A stretch of 64,000 nucleotides of DNA from Candidatus Babeliales bacterium (GTDB lineage: Bacteria > Babelota > Babeliae > Babelales > Chromulinivoraceae), in the NCBI GenBank assembly GCA_041660205.1, contig JBAZWT010000003.1, positions 1-64,000 on the forward strand. The letters run 5' to 3'. The translations under genes were made by a program, and so were the position numbers. Every line of letters starts with the position of its first letter. Within the stretch, counting starts at the first letter, position 1. Of this stretch, positions 25,377-35,115 are shown piece after piece. The notes under the pieces were generated by a model. The model was not told the origin of the DNA. It searched no databases and saw nothing but the letters and a program-made list of their open reading frames with translations.

Positions 25377-25742
25377 CTAATGCAACACTGACCCGATAAC
25401 ACGAATTCCATTATCGCTAGCAACAACAAAATTATTTGCCAGCTCATTTTGACACTGATCAAGAACTTTAATCAAAAAACTTATAATTTTATCAAACTTC
25501 ATATTTGTCATTCGCAGCAATATAATACCATAATGTCTCTGTTGATCTTTAAAAACAAGCGTGCCAAAATCAGTATCACAAGTTATTAAAATTCTATGTT
25601 CATCATAAGCTTTTTTCAACACAGCTGCATCATCAATTCCGGAAAAGTCTGTCCCTATGCAGACAACATCATGTCCTTGCTGACGTAACCATTTCGAAAT
25701 CGAAGAACCAAGATTTTCATCTACAAGAAACTTCATAGCCAC
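25377..25742 (-). CDS. DUF5615 PIN-like protein (putative toxin)
   Basis: 121 residues of the DUF5615/Mut7-C-related PIN-like fold. MKFLVDENLGSSISKWLRQQ near the start carries the first acidic pair (DEN), and ILITCDTDFGTLVF near 53-66 carries the second cluster (D-x-D). YGIILLRM and the final SDNGIRVIG strand are typical of the family. Such proteins are found with a DUF433 partner, as here, 7 nt downstream of it. RNase activity is predicted from fold, not shown. Second module of the island. Confidence 0.88.
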   Translation of the reverse strand: MAMKFLVDENLGSSISKWLRQQGHDVVCIGTDFSGIDDAAVLKKAYDEHRILITCDTDFGTLVFKDQQRHYGIILLRMTNMKFDKIISFLIKVLDQCQNELANNFVVASDNGIRVIGSVLH

Positions 25743-25749
25743 CCTTTTT

Positions 25750-25989
25750 TTATTTAAACATAGGCATAAAAGTTACATTACCAATAGCCTGTTGCGCAAA
25801 CAAGAGACATGCAAAAATATCTTCTTTGCTTAACCTTGGATATTCTTGTAAAAGTTTTTCAATCGTTTCGCCCTGTCCAAGCAACCCCAAAATAAGCTCT
25901 ACGGTTAACCGAGTACCTTTAATAACCGGCTTACCAACCATAATATTTGGATCAATAATAATTCTTTGTAAGATATTATTTGTTGCCAT
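25750..25989 (-). CDS. DUF433 protein (putative antitoxin)
   Basis: 79 residues from the ATG at 25989, chosen because GAGGTG lies 9 nt upstream; a GTG at 26001 overlaps it. DUF433 motifs are RIIIDPNIMVGKPVIKGTRL near 8-27, then VELILGLLGQGETIEKLLQEY and LSKEDIFACLLFA, a small HTH-like fold. DUF433 genes commonly precede DUF5615 PIN-like genes as antitoxin partners. First gene of the island, 27 nt beyond the ftsK stop codon. Confidence 0.88.
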   Translation of the reverse strand: MATNNILQRIIIDPNIMVGKPVIKGTRLTVELILGLLGQGETIEKLLQEYPRLSKEDIFACLLFAQQAIGNVTFMPMFK

Positions 25990-26015
25990 AATTTTAAACA
26001 CCTCAATTTTATTTT

Positions 26016-28358
<2,343 letters not shown>

Positions 28359-28364
28359 ACACCT

Positions 28365-29201
28365 TTACAAAATTAAACTTAAAATGATTGGAATCATCAT
28401 GTAAAAAGCAAAATAATACAATTTATTTTTTTGTATCAAACTACCAACCAGGCACAACAATCCGTAACTTAACAAACTTGCAATCACCATAACAAGAAGA
28501 GCTTTGAAAGAAAATAGTTTTATCATAAGTTCTGGATATTTTTGCACAGCAATCAGACCTTTTATAAAACCAGCACCAATTAAAGGAAGCTGAATTAAAA
28601 ATGATAGAGCAAACGATGTCGAAGCGTCATACCTACACAAAAGTCTTCCAGCGCCATACGTTGACGCAAATCGAGAAATTCCGGGCAGCAAACTTATGGC
28701 TTGCGCGCATCCTATTATAACTGCATCTTTAAAGGACCAATTCACAGATCTTGTCACAGACGCTCGTGAGGAGCTGTATAAAATAATTGCAGTGAACATA
28801 AACCCAACTGGTAAAAAATAATGTGTTATAAAAAAAGACTGAGCAATTCCTGACCACCAAAAAATAACGGTGATAAAATCAGCAATACCAATAAAGATTA
28901 AAGGAGCAGCCAAAGATTGCCACGTACTCTTTTGTAAAAATATTTTGAAATCGATAGATCTTTGGCCAAATACCATTTTCCACCATGGCTTAAAAAAATA
29001 AACTAGTAAAATCACCATGGTTGGGCCATGAAGTATAAAATCAATCACCCAAGATTGCGTAAAAGTGTCTGGGCTGTAGCCATATTTTTCAAATATTTTT
29101 TGCACTAAGGTAACATGGCTAGAACTACTTACTGGCAAACTTTCAATCATGATTTGCATCAAAATCCACACATAAAGCAACACGGCAAAACCTTTTTTCA
29201 C
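28365..29201 (-). CDS. uppP: Undecaprenyl-diphosphatase UppP (BacA)
   Basis: 278 residues, about eight membrane helices. Removes a phosphate from undecaprenyl diphosphate to recycle the lipid carrier for peptidoglycan. The family motifs are present with small changes: IESLPVSSSSHVTL near 17-30 (common form E-x-LPVSSSGH) and LLPGISRFASTYGAG near 170-184 (common form PGxSRSG). The change of SRSG to SRFA at the active-site loop is notable, but the His, Glu, Ser and Arg positions remain. Placed directly upstream of ftsK on the minus strand. Confidence 0.9.
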   Translation of the reverse strand: MKKGFAVLLYVWILMQIMIESLPVSSSSHVTLVQKIFEKYGYSPDTFTQSWVIDFILHGPTMVILLVYFFKPWWKMVFGQRSIDFKIFLQKSTWQSLAAPLIFIGIADFITVIFWWSGIAQSFFITHYFLPVGFMFTAIILYSSSRASVTRSVNWSFKDAVIIGCAQAISLLPGISRFASTYGAGRLLCRYDASTSFALSFLIQLPLIGAGFIKGLIAVQKYPELMIKLFSFKALLVMVIASLLSYGLLCLVGSLIQKNKLYYFAFYMMIPIILSLIL

Positions 29202-29294
29202 ACAAACGTTTTATTTATTTTATCAGATAAAAAAAGATAACAATTTTTAGATGCTGAGTACATGAAATGATAAAAATAATCATAACCAAATGCT

Positions 29295-29323
29295 TTGCAC
29301 CTTTAATTTTCAAGTGCTATGAT
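29295..29323 (+). promoter_or_regulatory. Promoter of outer-membrane-type paralog 1
   Basis: TTGCAC - 17 nt - TATGAT. The segment from the spacer through GCCGA is shared with the promoter of paralog 2 (TTTCAAGTGYTATGAT). Confidence 0.7.
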
Positions 29324-29361
29324 AGAGCCGATTTATGTAACCAACAATAAAAAGGATTCAT

Positions 29362-31017
29362 ATGAAGCAAAACTTAAAGCGATTTTTAATTCTATCCGGA
29401 TTACTGTGTTCAATACTAACTGAACCAAAAGAAAAACCATGCGACACACCATGTCCAACGGGTTGCACTCAAAGTCAAAACCTTTTGCAACCTCACGCAT
29501 TTGGTACCAGCATGTCACGCGAAACTATTTTAGAAAAACAAGCTTGGGCTTCTGCTGATTACCGAGAAGACTGGTTTGGTACGTTTGGCGTTGGTGTTGA
29601 TTTTCAAACAAATAGAAGTGGCAAAAACTGTTCGTGCGAGCCTGTAGCGTGTTGTAAAAGTTTAGGGTCTATGCCTTTCTGGGCATCACAAAATGGTGAA
29701 CCATTTTTCAGCAATCAAATGACTCTTGGTAGCAACAAAAGTGGAAGCGACCTAGACGTATACCAAATGGGTATGGGTCCTGTCACAACAACTGGTACCA
29801 TTACACTTAACCCTGTTATCTATCAAGCCGGCGCAGACTTTTTACTGTACCTCGGGAGTCAACGTGATGAGCGTGGTTGGTGGATGAAACTGAAAGCACC
29901 AATTGGTGTCACAGCTCTTAATCCACTGCTTTCATACGCTACATCTTTAGAGTCAGTAGCGTATCCAATTGGTACTCTTGCTGCAACCACAGAAACAGCT
30001 GCTCCATTTGCTAACATTGCAGATGCTTTTGCAAGTGACACATCGACAGGATTTTTACAACAAATGGTCTTCGGTCGCATCGATTGCAAACGTATTTCTC
30101 AGGCTCACTTTGGAGATTTGGAATTTGCTTTTGGTTACAATGTCATAGCTGATGAAAAAAAACATCTTGGTATCGGCGCGCGAGTATGCTTTCCAACTGG
30201 AAACAAAGCTGATGGTATTGATATCCTTCAGCCAATTTTTGGCCGCAATGGTCATGGTGGTATTGGCGGAGAATTGATTGGTCATTGGGATTTTTGGCAG
30301 TGTGACACTGATGACACGTACGCTGCCCTGTGGTTTGACGGTATGGCAATGCACCTTTTCAAATCAAATCATATTCGTTCATTTGATTTAACCGCAAACG
30401 GACTTGGTTCTAAATATCTACTCGTTGCTAAATATTCAGGAAACGTTTTTCAAAACTCAATTCAAAACGCAGTAAACATTACCACCATTGAAATAGGTTC
30501 AACGTTTGCTGTTGAAGGAAACTTTGCACTTGGCTTTGATTTCCATCACAGAAACTGGAGCTTTATGGTTGGCTATGAAGGCTGGGGCAGATCGTGTGAA
30601 AAATTAAGCATTGATTGCACAATTCCAGGAGCAATTGATTATAATCAATATGCAGTTTTAGGTCGCCAATCTCCATACACATCACTTGGTGCAACGCTTG
30701 ATCTTTGCGAGCCTTTAGCAAAAATTGGCAAATCTCTAGACCGAGTAGAGGTCGTGCCAGCACCATCAACAGGAATTGTTCTCGCAACAAATGCATCAAA
30801 TCGATTACCTCAAGACGGCAATGATGTTTTAAACATAGACGCTCAACGTGCCCATGCTGCTTACACAAGCAAACCCTTTGGACAAATTCAATATACATGG
30901 AAAGATTATTGCTACATTCCATACGTTGGAGTTTCCGGTGGGTATGAATTCACCCATCTGAAAAATTCAGCTGTCAATCTCTGGAATATTAGCGTTCAAG
31001 GCGGAATTACCTTCTAA
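29362..31017 (+). CDS. Outer-membrane beta-barrel-type protein, paralog 1
   Basis: 551 residues with a signal peptide (MKQNLKRFLILSGLLCSIL) and a Cys-rich N-terminal part (CDTPCPTGC, CSCEPVACCKS). The mature protein is Gly/aromatic-rich with alternating beta segments such as WFGTFGVGVDFQ, FALGFDFHHRNWSFMVGYE and YVGVSGGYEFTHL, and it ends in GGITF: a C-terminal Phe, as used for beta-barrel insertion. The 573-residue protein at 32489 is a clear paralog along its whole length. A porin or major surface protein is the best guess; exact family not recognised. Cys residues suggest disulfide cross-linking as in chlamydial-type envelopes (inference). Confidence 0.85.
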   Translation: MKQNLKRFLILSGLLCSILTEPKEKPCDTPCPTGCTQSQNLLQPHAFGTSMSRETILEKQAWASADYREDWFGTFGVGVDFQTNRSGKNCSCEPVACCKSLGSMPFWASQNGEPFFSNQMTLGSNKSGSDLDVYQMGMGPVTTTGTITLNPVIYQAGADFLLYLGSQRDERGWWMKLKAPIGVTALNPLLSYATSLESVAYPIGTLAATTETAAPFANIADAFASDTSTGFLQQMVFGRIDCKRISQAHFGDLEFAFGYNVIADEKKHLGIGARVCFPTGNKADGIDILQPIFGRNGHGGIGGELIGHWDFWQCDTDDTYAALWFDGMAMHLFKSNHIRSFDLTANGLGSKYLLVAKYSGNVFQNSIQNAVNITTIEIGSTFAVEGNFALGFDFHHRNWSFMVGYEGWGRSCEKLSIDCTIPGAIDYNQYAVLGRQSPYTSLGATLDLCEPLAKIGKSLDRVEVVPAPSTGIVLATNASNRLPQDGNDVLNIDAQRAHAAYTSKPFGQIQYTWKDYCYIPYVGVSGGYEFTHLKNSAVNLWNISVQGGITF

Positions 31018-31034
31018 AAAATAGATTTTTATGC

Positions 31035-31071
31035 AAAAAGGATTCTTGTTTTTAAACAAGAATCCTTTTTT
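31035..31071 (+). terminator. Terminator after outer-membrane paralog 1
   Basis: AAAAAGGATTCTTGT and ACAAGAATCCTTTTT pair over 15 bp around a short AT loop, with a T-run after. Confidence 0.92.
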
Positions 31072-31098
31072 GTGTTTTTTAGTTCTTTAAGCCATAGG

Positions 31099-31596
31099 TC
31101 ATACATTTGATGATCTTGAACCAAGCGGGCAGTGTGGTAACTGTGTATGGTTATCATATTCCCAAGGAACCCTGTCAGGTAGTGAGTTTGATGAAACTTT
31201 TTTTTCTATAACTTTTTGCTCTGCCTTACGTTTTTGCTCTGCCTTACGTTCTTGCTCTGCTTTATGTTCTTGCTCAGCTTTACGTTCTTTTTGCATCAAT
31301 GAAAGTTCTTCTTGCACTTTTAGTAAACTAGCTTTCGTTAATTTAATTTCTTCTTGAACTTCACGCATTTCTTGTTGAGAGACACTAGGTTCTTGCTGAG
31401 TTTCTAAAGTATTTTTTTGCACTTCTGCGTTATCTTCTTTAATCCATTCTATTAAAGGCAATTCTTTTGAACGCTTAGGAGGTTCATCTTTGCAGCAACT
31501 AAAAAATGGCATAAGTAGTTGGCTACTTGAAATGCAAAAAAACAGACTAAGTATTATATGTTTTTTTACAATTTCAGTTTTAAAAAAAGAATTCAT
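31099..31596 (-). CDS. Exported charged protein with AEQ-K repeats, possible lipoprotein
   Basis: 165 residues from the ATG at 31596, preferred because GGAGGG lies 8 nt upstream; earlier Met codons overlap it. A hydrophobic segment (HIILSLFFCISSSQLLMPFF) is followed by SCCKDE, where a Cys could be lipidated although the lipobox is not canonical. A Glu/Lys coiled coil follows, including a tandem 6-residue repeat AEQE(H/R)K at about 115-140 encoded by 18-bp DNA repeats. The C-terminus is Pro/His-rich. Opposite in direction to the outer-membrane paralog gene it follows. Function unknown. Confidence 0.7.
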   Translation of the reverse strand: MNSFFKTEIVKKHIILSLFFCISSSQLLMPFFSCCKDEPPKRSKELPLIEWIKEDNAEVQKNTLETQQEPSVSQQEMREVQEEIKLTKASLLKVQEELSLMQKERKAEQEHKAEQERKAEQKRKAEQKVIEKKVSSNSLPDRVPWEYDNHTQLPHCPLGSRSSNV

Positions 31597-31765
31597 ACCC
31601 ATACCCTCCAGCATTATTTCCACAAAAACTCAAATCTTTAGTTTAAGCTTAAACTTTCTATTGGGTTAAAATCAATGGTTGCATAATCTATTGTTTTTAG
31701 GCATACCTAAAAAATAATCTGTATACGACGTAAATTTGATACGATTTAAAAAATAATAGAAAAAA

Positions 31766-32035
31766 ATGAAAGAAAAATTTTTGCTTTATTACAAACACTA
31801 TATGTACGTAATAGGCTTTGTAGGGCAGTTAGTTTTTGTATTTCAAGCAAATAGAATTTGGCAAACAGGATGCAGCTCTGACGTTTCACTTTTAGGTTTT
31901 TTAAGTGCTTTTATTTCAACATGTAGCTGGTCTTTTTATGGATATTTAATTGGAAATCCAATTTTAATGAGAGCCAATGCATTTGGTGCCATTGCCGGAT
32001 CAGTGTGCTTAGCAATGATATTTATCTATAGCTAA
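31766..32035 (+). CDS. SemiSWEET-type sugar transporter
   Basis: 89 residues with three transmembrane helices, the length of bacterial SemiSWEETs, which dimerise to move sugars across the inner membrane. The first helix has GFVGQLVFVFQANRIWQTG, where FQ replaces the usual PQ of the PQ-loop, followed by SSDVSLLGFLSAF and SWSFYGYLIGNPILMRANAFG, matching the W..YG...P...N pattern of the family. Substrate cannot be told. Transcribed alone, with its own terminator. Confidence 0.85.
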   Translation: MKEKFLLYYKHYMYVIGFVGQLVFVFQANRIWQTGCSSDVSLLGFLSAFISTCSWSFYGYLIGNPILMRANAFGAIAGSVCLAMIFIYS

Positions 32036-32056
32036 AATACCTATAAAAACATTAAT

Positions 32057-32101
32057 AAAAACGGCCTTTTTAGAATTTTTTTCTAAAAAGGCCGTTTTTT
32101 C
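32057..32101 (+). terminator. Terminator after SemiSWEET gene
   Basis: ACGGCCTTTTTAGAA and TTCTAAAAAGGCCGT pair over 15 bp, followed by TTTTTT. Confidence 0.92.
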
Positions 32102-32488
32102 GTGCACCAAATACCCAAGTTATAAACTTATCAAACAGACCGAAACGCAGATGCATTCAAAATCCGTCTCTTGTTTTTCTAAAAAAATCTTTTTTAACAA
32201 ATTTATAAAAATAAAAAAGCCTATTAATACACACTTTATAAAGCAAAATATCATCGATCATCAGGCCAGATCGACAAAGTACTTTACAAGTTTAAATTTC
32301 AAGTGTTATGATGGTGCCGAATTTAAAGTCAAAAAAAATAAACTTGAAAATTCACTAAAAAAGTTAAAGAAGAAGTAGATGAAAGGAGGATTTCGGAGAG
32401 TAAATAAAGAATACATGCTTTAAATCTCACAACAAAGAGTCTCAAAAAAAGTATTTCAAAAATATTTTTATATCATTAAAGGAGTCCT
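32102..32488 (+). other. Gene-free stretch holding the long leader of paralog 2
   Basis: About 390 nt between the SemiSWEET terminator and the ATG at 32489. It holds the promoter at 32284-32312 and a leader of about 170 nt. Within the leader AAAGGAGG (32382-32389) lies inside a 14-codon frame (32379-32423) that ends 65 nt before the gene. No convincing long gene is present: an open frame of 75 codons here runs through the promoter. Confidence 0.5.
32284..32312 (+). promoter_or_regulatory. Promoter of outer-membrane-type paralog 2
   Basis: TTACAA - 17 nt - TATGAT (or TTTACA with 18 nt), embedded in TTTCAAGTGTTATGAT, the same core as upstream of paralog 1. Transcription would start about 170 nt before the ATG. 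Confidence 0.65.
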
Positions 32489-34210
32489 ATGAATCAAAAC
32501 TTAAAGCGGTTTTTTTCAATTGCCGCATTACTTTGTTCAGTAACAATCGCGGCACAAGAAACATCAACAGCTATCACTTGTAACAGAGTTGATAACTCTG
32601 AATGCCAAGGTTGTCCTACTGGCTGCACAAACAGCCAAAACCTTTGGCAGCCTCATGCTTTCTCAGTAAGCGCTGCTCGTAACATTATGCTTGAAAAAAA
32701 TGCTTGGGCGCCTATGGATGACGAAGAAAGCTGGCATGGTACATTCGGTGTTGGTTTCGAATATCAATCAAACCAAAGCCGTAACAACTGTTGTGCCGAA
32801 GTTTCTTCTTGCTGCAAAAGCTTAGGTTCTGTACCTTTCTGGTCATCGCAGCACATTGTAGCTTCAGGTGATATCGCAGCAAACACTGACGCAACATACA
32901 GCAACCAAATGACACTTGGTGATAACAGCGGTTCTTATGACCTTGACGTATACCAAATGGGTATGGGTCCTGTCACAACAAACGGAACTGTTCAACTTGA
33001 TCCACGAGTGTACCAAACAGGTGCTGATTTCTTAGTATACTTTGGAGCTCATCGCTCAGAACGTGGTTTCTGGTTAAGAGCGCATGCACCAGTTGGTGTT
33101 ATCAGCATTAACCCAGTTTTAACATATTCTAATGAAGATTTAACTTCAGTAGATTATCCTGCTGGTGCCTTAGGAACTATTGCTGCTGGTGATATCGCTG
33201 CTCCATACGAAAACATTGCACAAGCTTTTAATGGTCAAGAAGAAGCTGGATTCTTGAAAAAGATGCAAAAAGGTCGTATCGGAGATTGCGCACGTACATC
33301 GTCTGCACAATTCGGTGACTTAGAAGCTTCTTTTGGTTACAACGTTTATGCTGATGAGTGCAAACACCTTGGCATAGCTGTTACTTTCAGTGCTCCAACA
33401 GGAAACAAAGCTGATGGTACTTATGTTCTAGAACCAATCTTTGGCCGTAACGGTCACTGGGGTGCTGGGGGATCTATCCTTGGTCACTGGAGAGCATGGG
33501 AATCAGACACAGATGAAAAACATTTTGATCTATGGTTAGATGGTACAGCAATGCACCTTTTCAGATCTAAACATTGCCGTTCATTTGACTTAGCAAACGG
33601 AGCTGGTTCTAAATACCTACTCGTTGCTAAATATGCAGGAACGACTTTCCAAAACTCAATCCAAAACGCAGTTAATATCACTACAATTGGAATAGAATCA
33701 ACTTTTGCAGTTGAAGGAAACTTCGCTCTTGGTTTTGATTTCCACTGGTGTAACTGGAGCTTTATGGTTGGTTATGAAGGCTGGGGCAGATCATGTGAAA
33801 AAATATGCCTTGATTGCTCATGCCCAGGATCAACAGACTTTAGTGAATATGCTGTTCTAGGTCGTCAAACACCGTATAGCCTTCAAGGATCACTCATAAA
33901 CCTTGCAGAGCCATGTGCAACAATTGGTAAATCTTTACCTAGAGCTGAGCGTGCAAATGATACAACAATTGTTGACGCGACAAACGTATCAAATCGTCTT
34001 CCTGAAGATGCACTTGATGCGTTGAACATACAAGGTCAACGTGCTCATGCTGATTACACAAGCAAACCATTTGCACAAGTTCAACACACTTGGACAGATT
34101 CAGACTACAGCCCATATCTAGCAATTTCAGGCGGTTATGAATTTACACATTTGAAAAATTCAGCTGTAAACCTCTGGAATGTTGGTCTTCAAGGCGGAAT
34201 TGCATTCTAA
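32489..34210 (+). CDS. Outer-membrane beta-barrel-type protein, paralog 2
   Basis: 573 residues, signal peptide MNQNLKRFFSIAALLCSVTIAAQ, Cys-rich N-terminal part (CQGCPTGC, CCAEVSSCCKS), and a C-terminal GGIAF ending in Phe. It aligns throughout with the 551-residue protein at 29362; shared blocks include DLDVYQMGMGPVTT, WSFMVGYEGWGRSCEK and YEFTHLKNSAVNLWN. A strong Shine-Dalgarno (AAAGGAG) precedes the start. Codons appear smoother than in paralog 1, and a long leader is present, both consistent with high, regulated expression (inference). A major surface porin is plausible; not proven. Confidence 0.85.
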   Translation: MNQNLKRFFSIAALLCSVTIAAQETSTAITCNRVDNSECQGCPTGCTNSQNLWQPHAFSVSAARNIMLEKNAWAPMDDEESWHGTFGVGFEYQSNQSRNNCCAEVSSCCKSLGSVPFWSSQHIVASGDIAANTDATYSNQMTLGDNSGSYDLDVYQMGMGPVTTNGTVQLDPRVYQTGADFLVYFGAHRSERGFWLRAHAPVGVISINPVLTYSNEDLTSVDYPAGALGTIAAGDIAAPYENIAQAFNGQEEAGFLKKMQKGRIGDCARTSSAQFGDLEASFGYNVYADECKHLGIAVTFSAPTGNKADGTYVLEPIFGRNGHWGAGGSILGHWRAWESDTDEKHFDLWLDGTAMHLFRSKHCRSFDLANGAGSKYLLVAKYAGTTFQNSIQNAVNITTIGIESTFAVEGNFALGFDFHWCNWSFMVGYEGWGRSCEKICLDCSCPGSTDFSEYAVLGRQTPYSLQGSLINLAEPCATIGKSLPRAERANDTTIVDATNVSNRLPEDALDALNIQGQRAHADYTSKPFAQVQHTWTDSDYSPYLAISGGYEFTHLKNSAVNLWNVGLQGGIAF

Positions 34211-34279
34211 TACATGCTTTCTAGTCTCATATTAGTTGTTTAAATAATAAAATTAAACGCTAAGAGTTAAAACAAGTAC

Positions 34280-34318
34280 CACCCGTCAGAAATTTTTTTC
34301 TGACGGGTGATTTTTTTT
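34280..34318 (+). terminator. Terminator after outer-membrane paralog 2
   Basis: CACCCGTCAGA and TCTGACGGGTG pair over 11 bp (plus A-T extension), followed by eight T. Confidence 0.93.
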
Positions 34319-34340
34319 ACATACGTTTTTTATTGATACT

Positions 34341-34940
34341 TTATGATTTTTTATCTATTGCAAATTGTGTAGCTGCAACCGCAGAACATACAATTGGCAT
34401 TGTCATAATTGGTGATACCATAATTGGAGTTTTCATAGATTCTTGAAAACGAGGAGTTGGTACCGGTACTGCTGTACCTGATCTTGATTGCGGAAAAGAA
34501 TTATTTTTTGATGATTCCGCTATACCAGAAGGAGAAGCATTTCTACTTTGAGAAGATACTGCGACTTGATTTATATTTTTTTGCTCTTCATTTTTAAGCC
34601 ATATTGCATCAAGATCCGTACGCTTTCTTAACTGAGCAAAGCGTAAAAGGTCCCATTCAGCTGCTGTTCTCTCAACTGTAGGTACATCCATATCGGAACC
34701 ATCAGTATCAGAGCCATCAATATCAATCTCATCAACATCAGAACCATCAATGTCGGAACCATCTTCTACTTTTATAAAATTTTCTAATTTAAATGGTGCT
34801 TCCGCTGTTTTCTTAGGATCTAAATCAAACAAAGCACAACTCGAACGTGTCCTTTTCAGTCTACCAAACTGATCATCTAATGAACTTAGTACAATCGAAT
34901 CGTAGGCACATAATAAAAATATGGCTATAAGCTTTTTCAT
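34341..34940 (-). CDS. Secreted acidic-repeat protein
   Basis: 199 residues with a signal peptide (MKKLIAIFLLCAYDSIVLS). Residues about 58-85 are a tandem Asp-rich repeat of the form (V/I/T)DGSD (DGSDIDGSDVDEIDIDGSD), built from 12-18-bp DNA repeats; such Asp clusters could bind calcium. The rest is polar and low complexity, with a Pro/Met-rich hydrophobic end (MVSPIMTMPIVCSAVAATQ) that might insert into a membrane. It converges on outer-membrane paralog 2 behind its terminator. Function unknown. Confidence 0.72.
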   Translation of the reverse strand: MKKLIAIFLLCAYDSIVLSSLDDQFGRLKRTRSSCALFDLDPKKTAEAPFKLENFIKVEDGSDIDGSDVDEIDIDGSDTDGSDMDVPTVERTAAEWDLLRFAQLRKRTDLDAIWLKNEEQKNINQVAVSSQSRNASPSGIAESSKNNSFPQSRSGTAVPVPTPRFQESMKTPIMVSPIMTMPIVCSAVAATQFAIDKKS

Positions 34941-35048
34941 AAAGTGACCCTTTGTTTTTGTTGAAACATATATATTTTAGATTAACGTATCTTATAAAAA
35001 TGTCACATGAAACATAAAGTTTTATATGAAAAAAGTCAGCTTAAAAGC

Positions 35049-35082
35049 AAAAAATGCACCTTTATTCAAAGGCGCATTTTTT
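35049..35082 (-). terminator. Terminator after the HtrA-like gene
   Basis: AAAAATGC-CCTTT pairs with AAAGG-GCATTTTT around ATTC with one mismatch; on the minus strand it ends in a T-run downstream of the protease gene. Confidence 0.8.
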
Positions 35083-35115
35083 GAAAATCAATATAATTTT
35101 TCACACAGAGACGAG

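Noticed and set aside
32151..32378. 75-codon frame in the leader of outer-membrane paralog 2
   Set aside because: It runs across the promoter shared with paralog 1 and has a Lys-only end; no Shine-Dalgarno.
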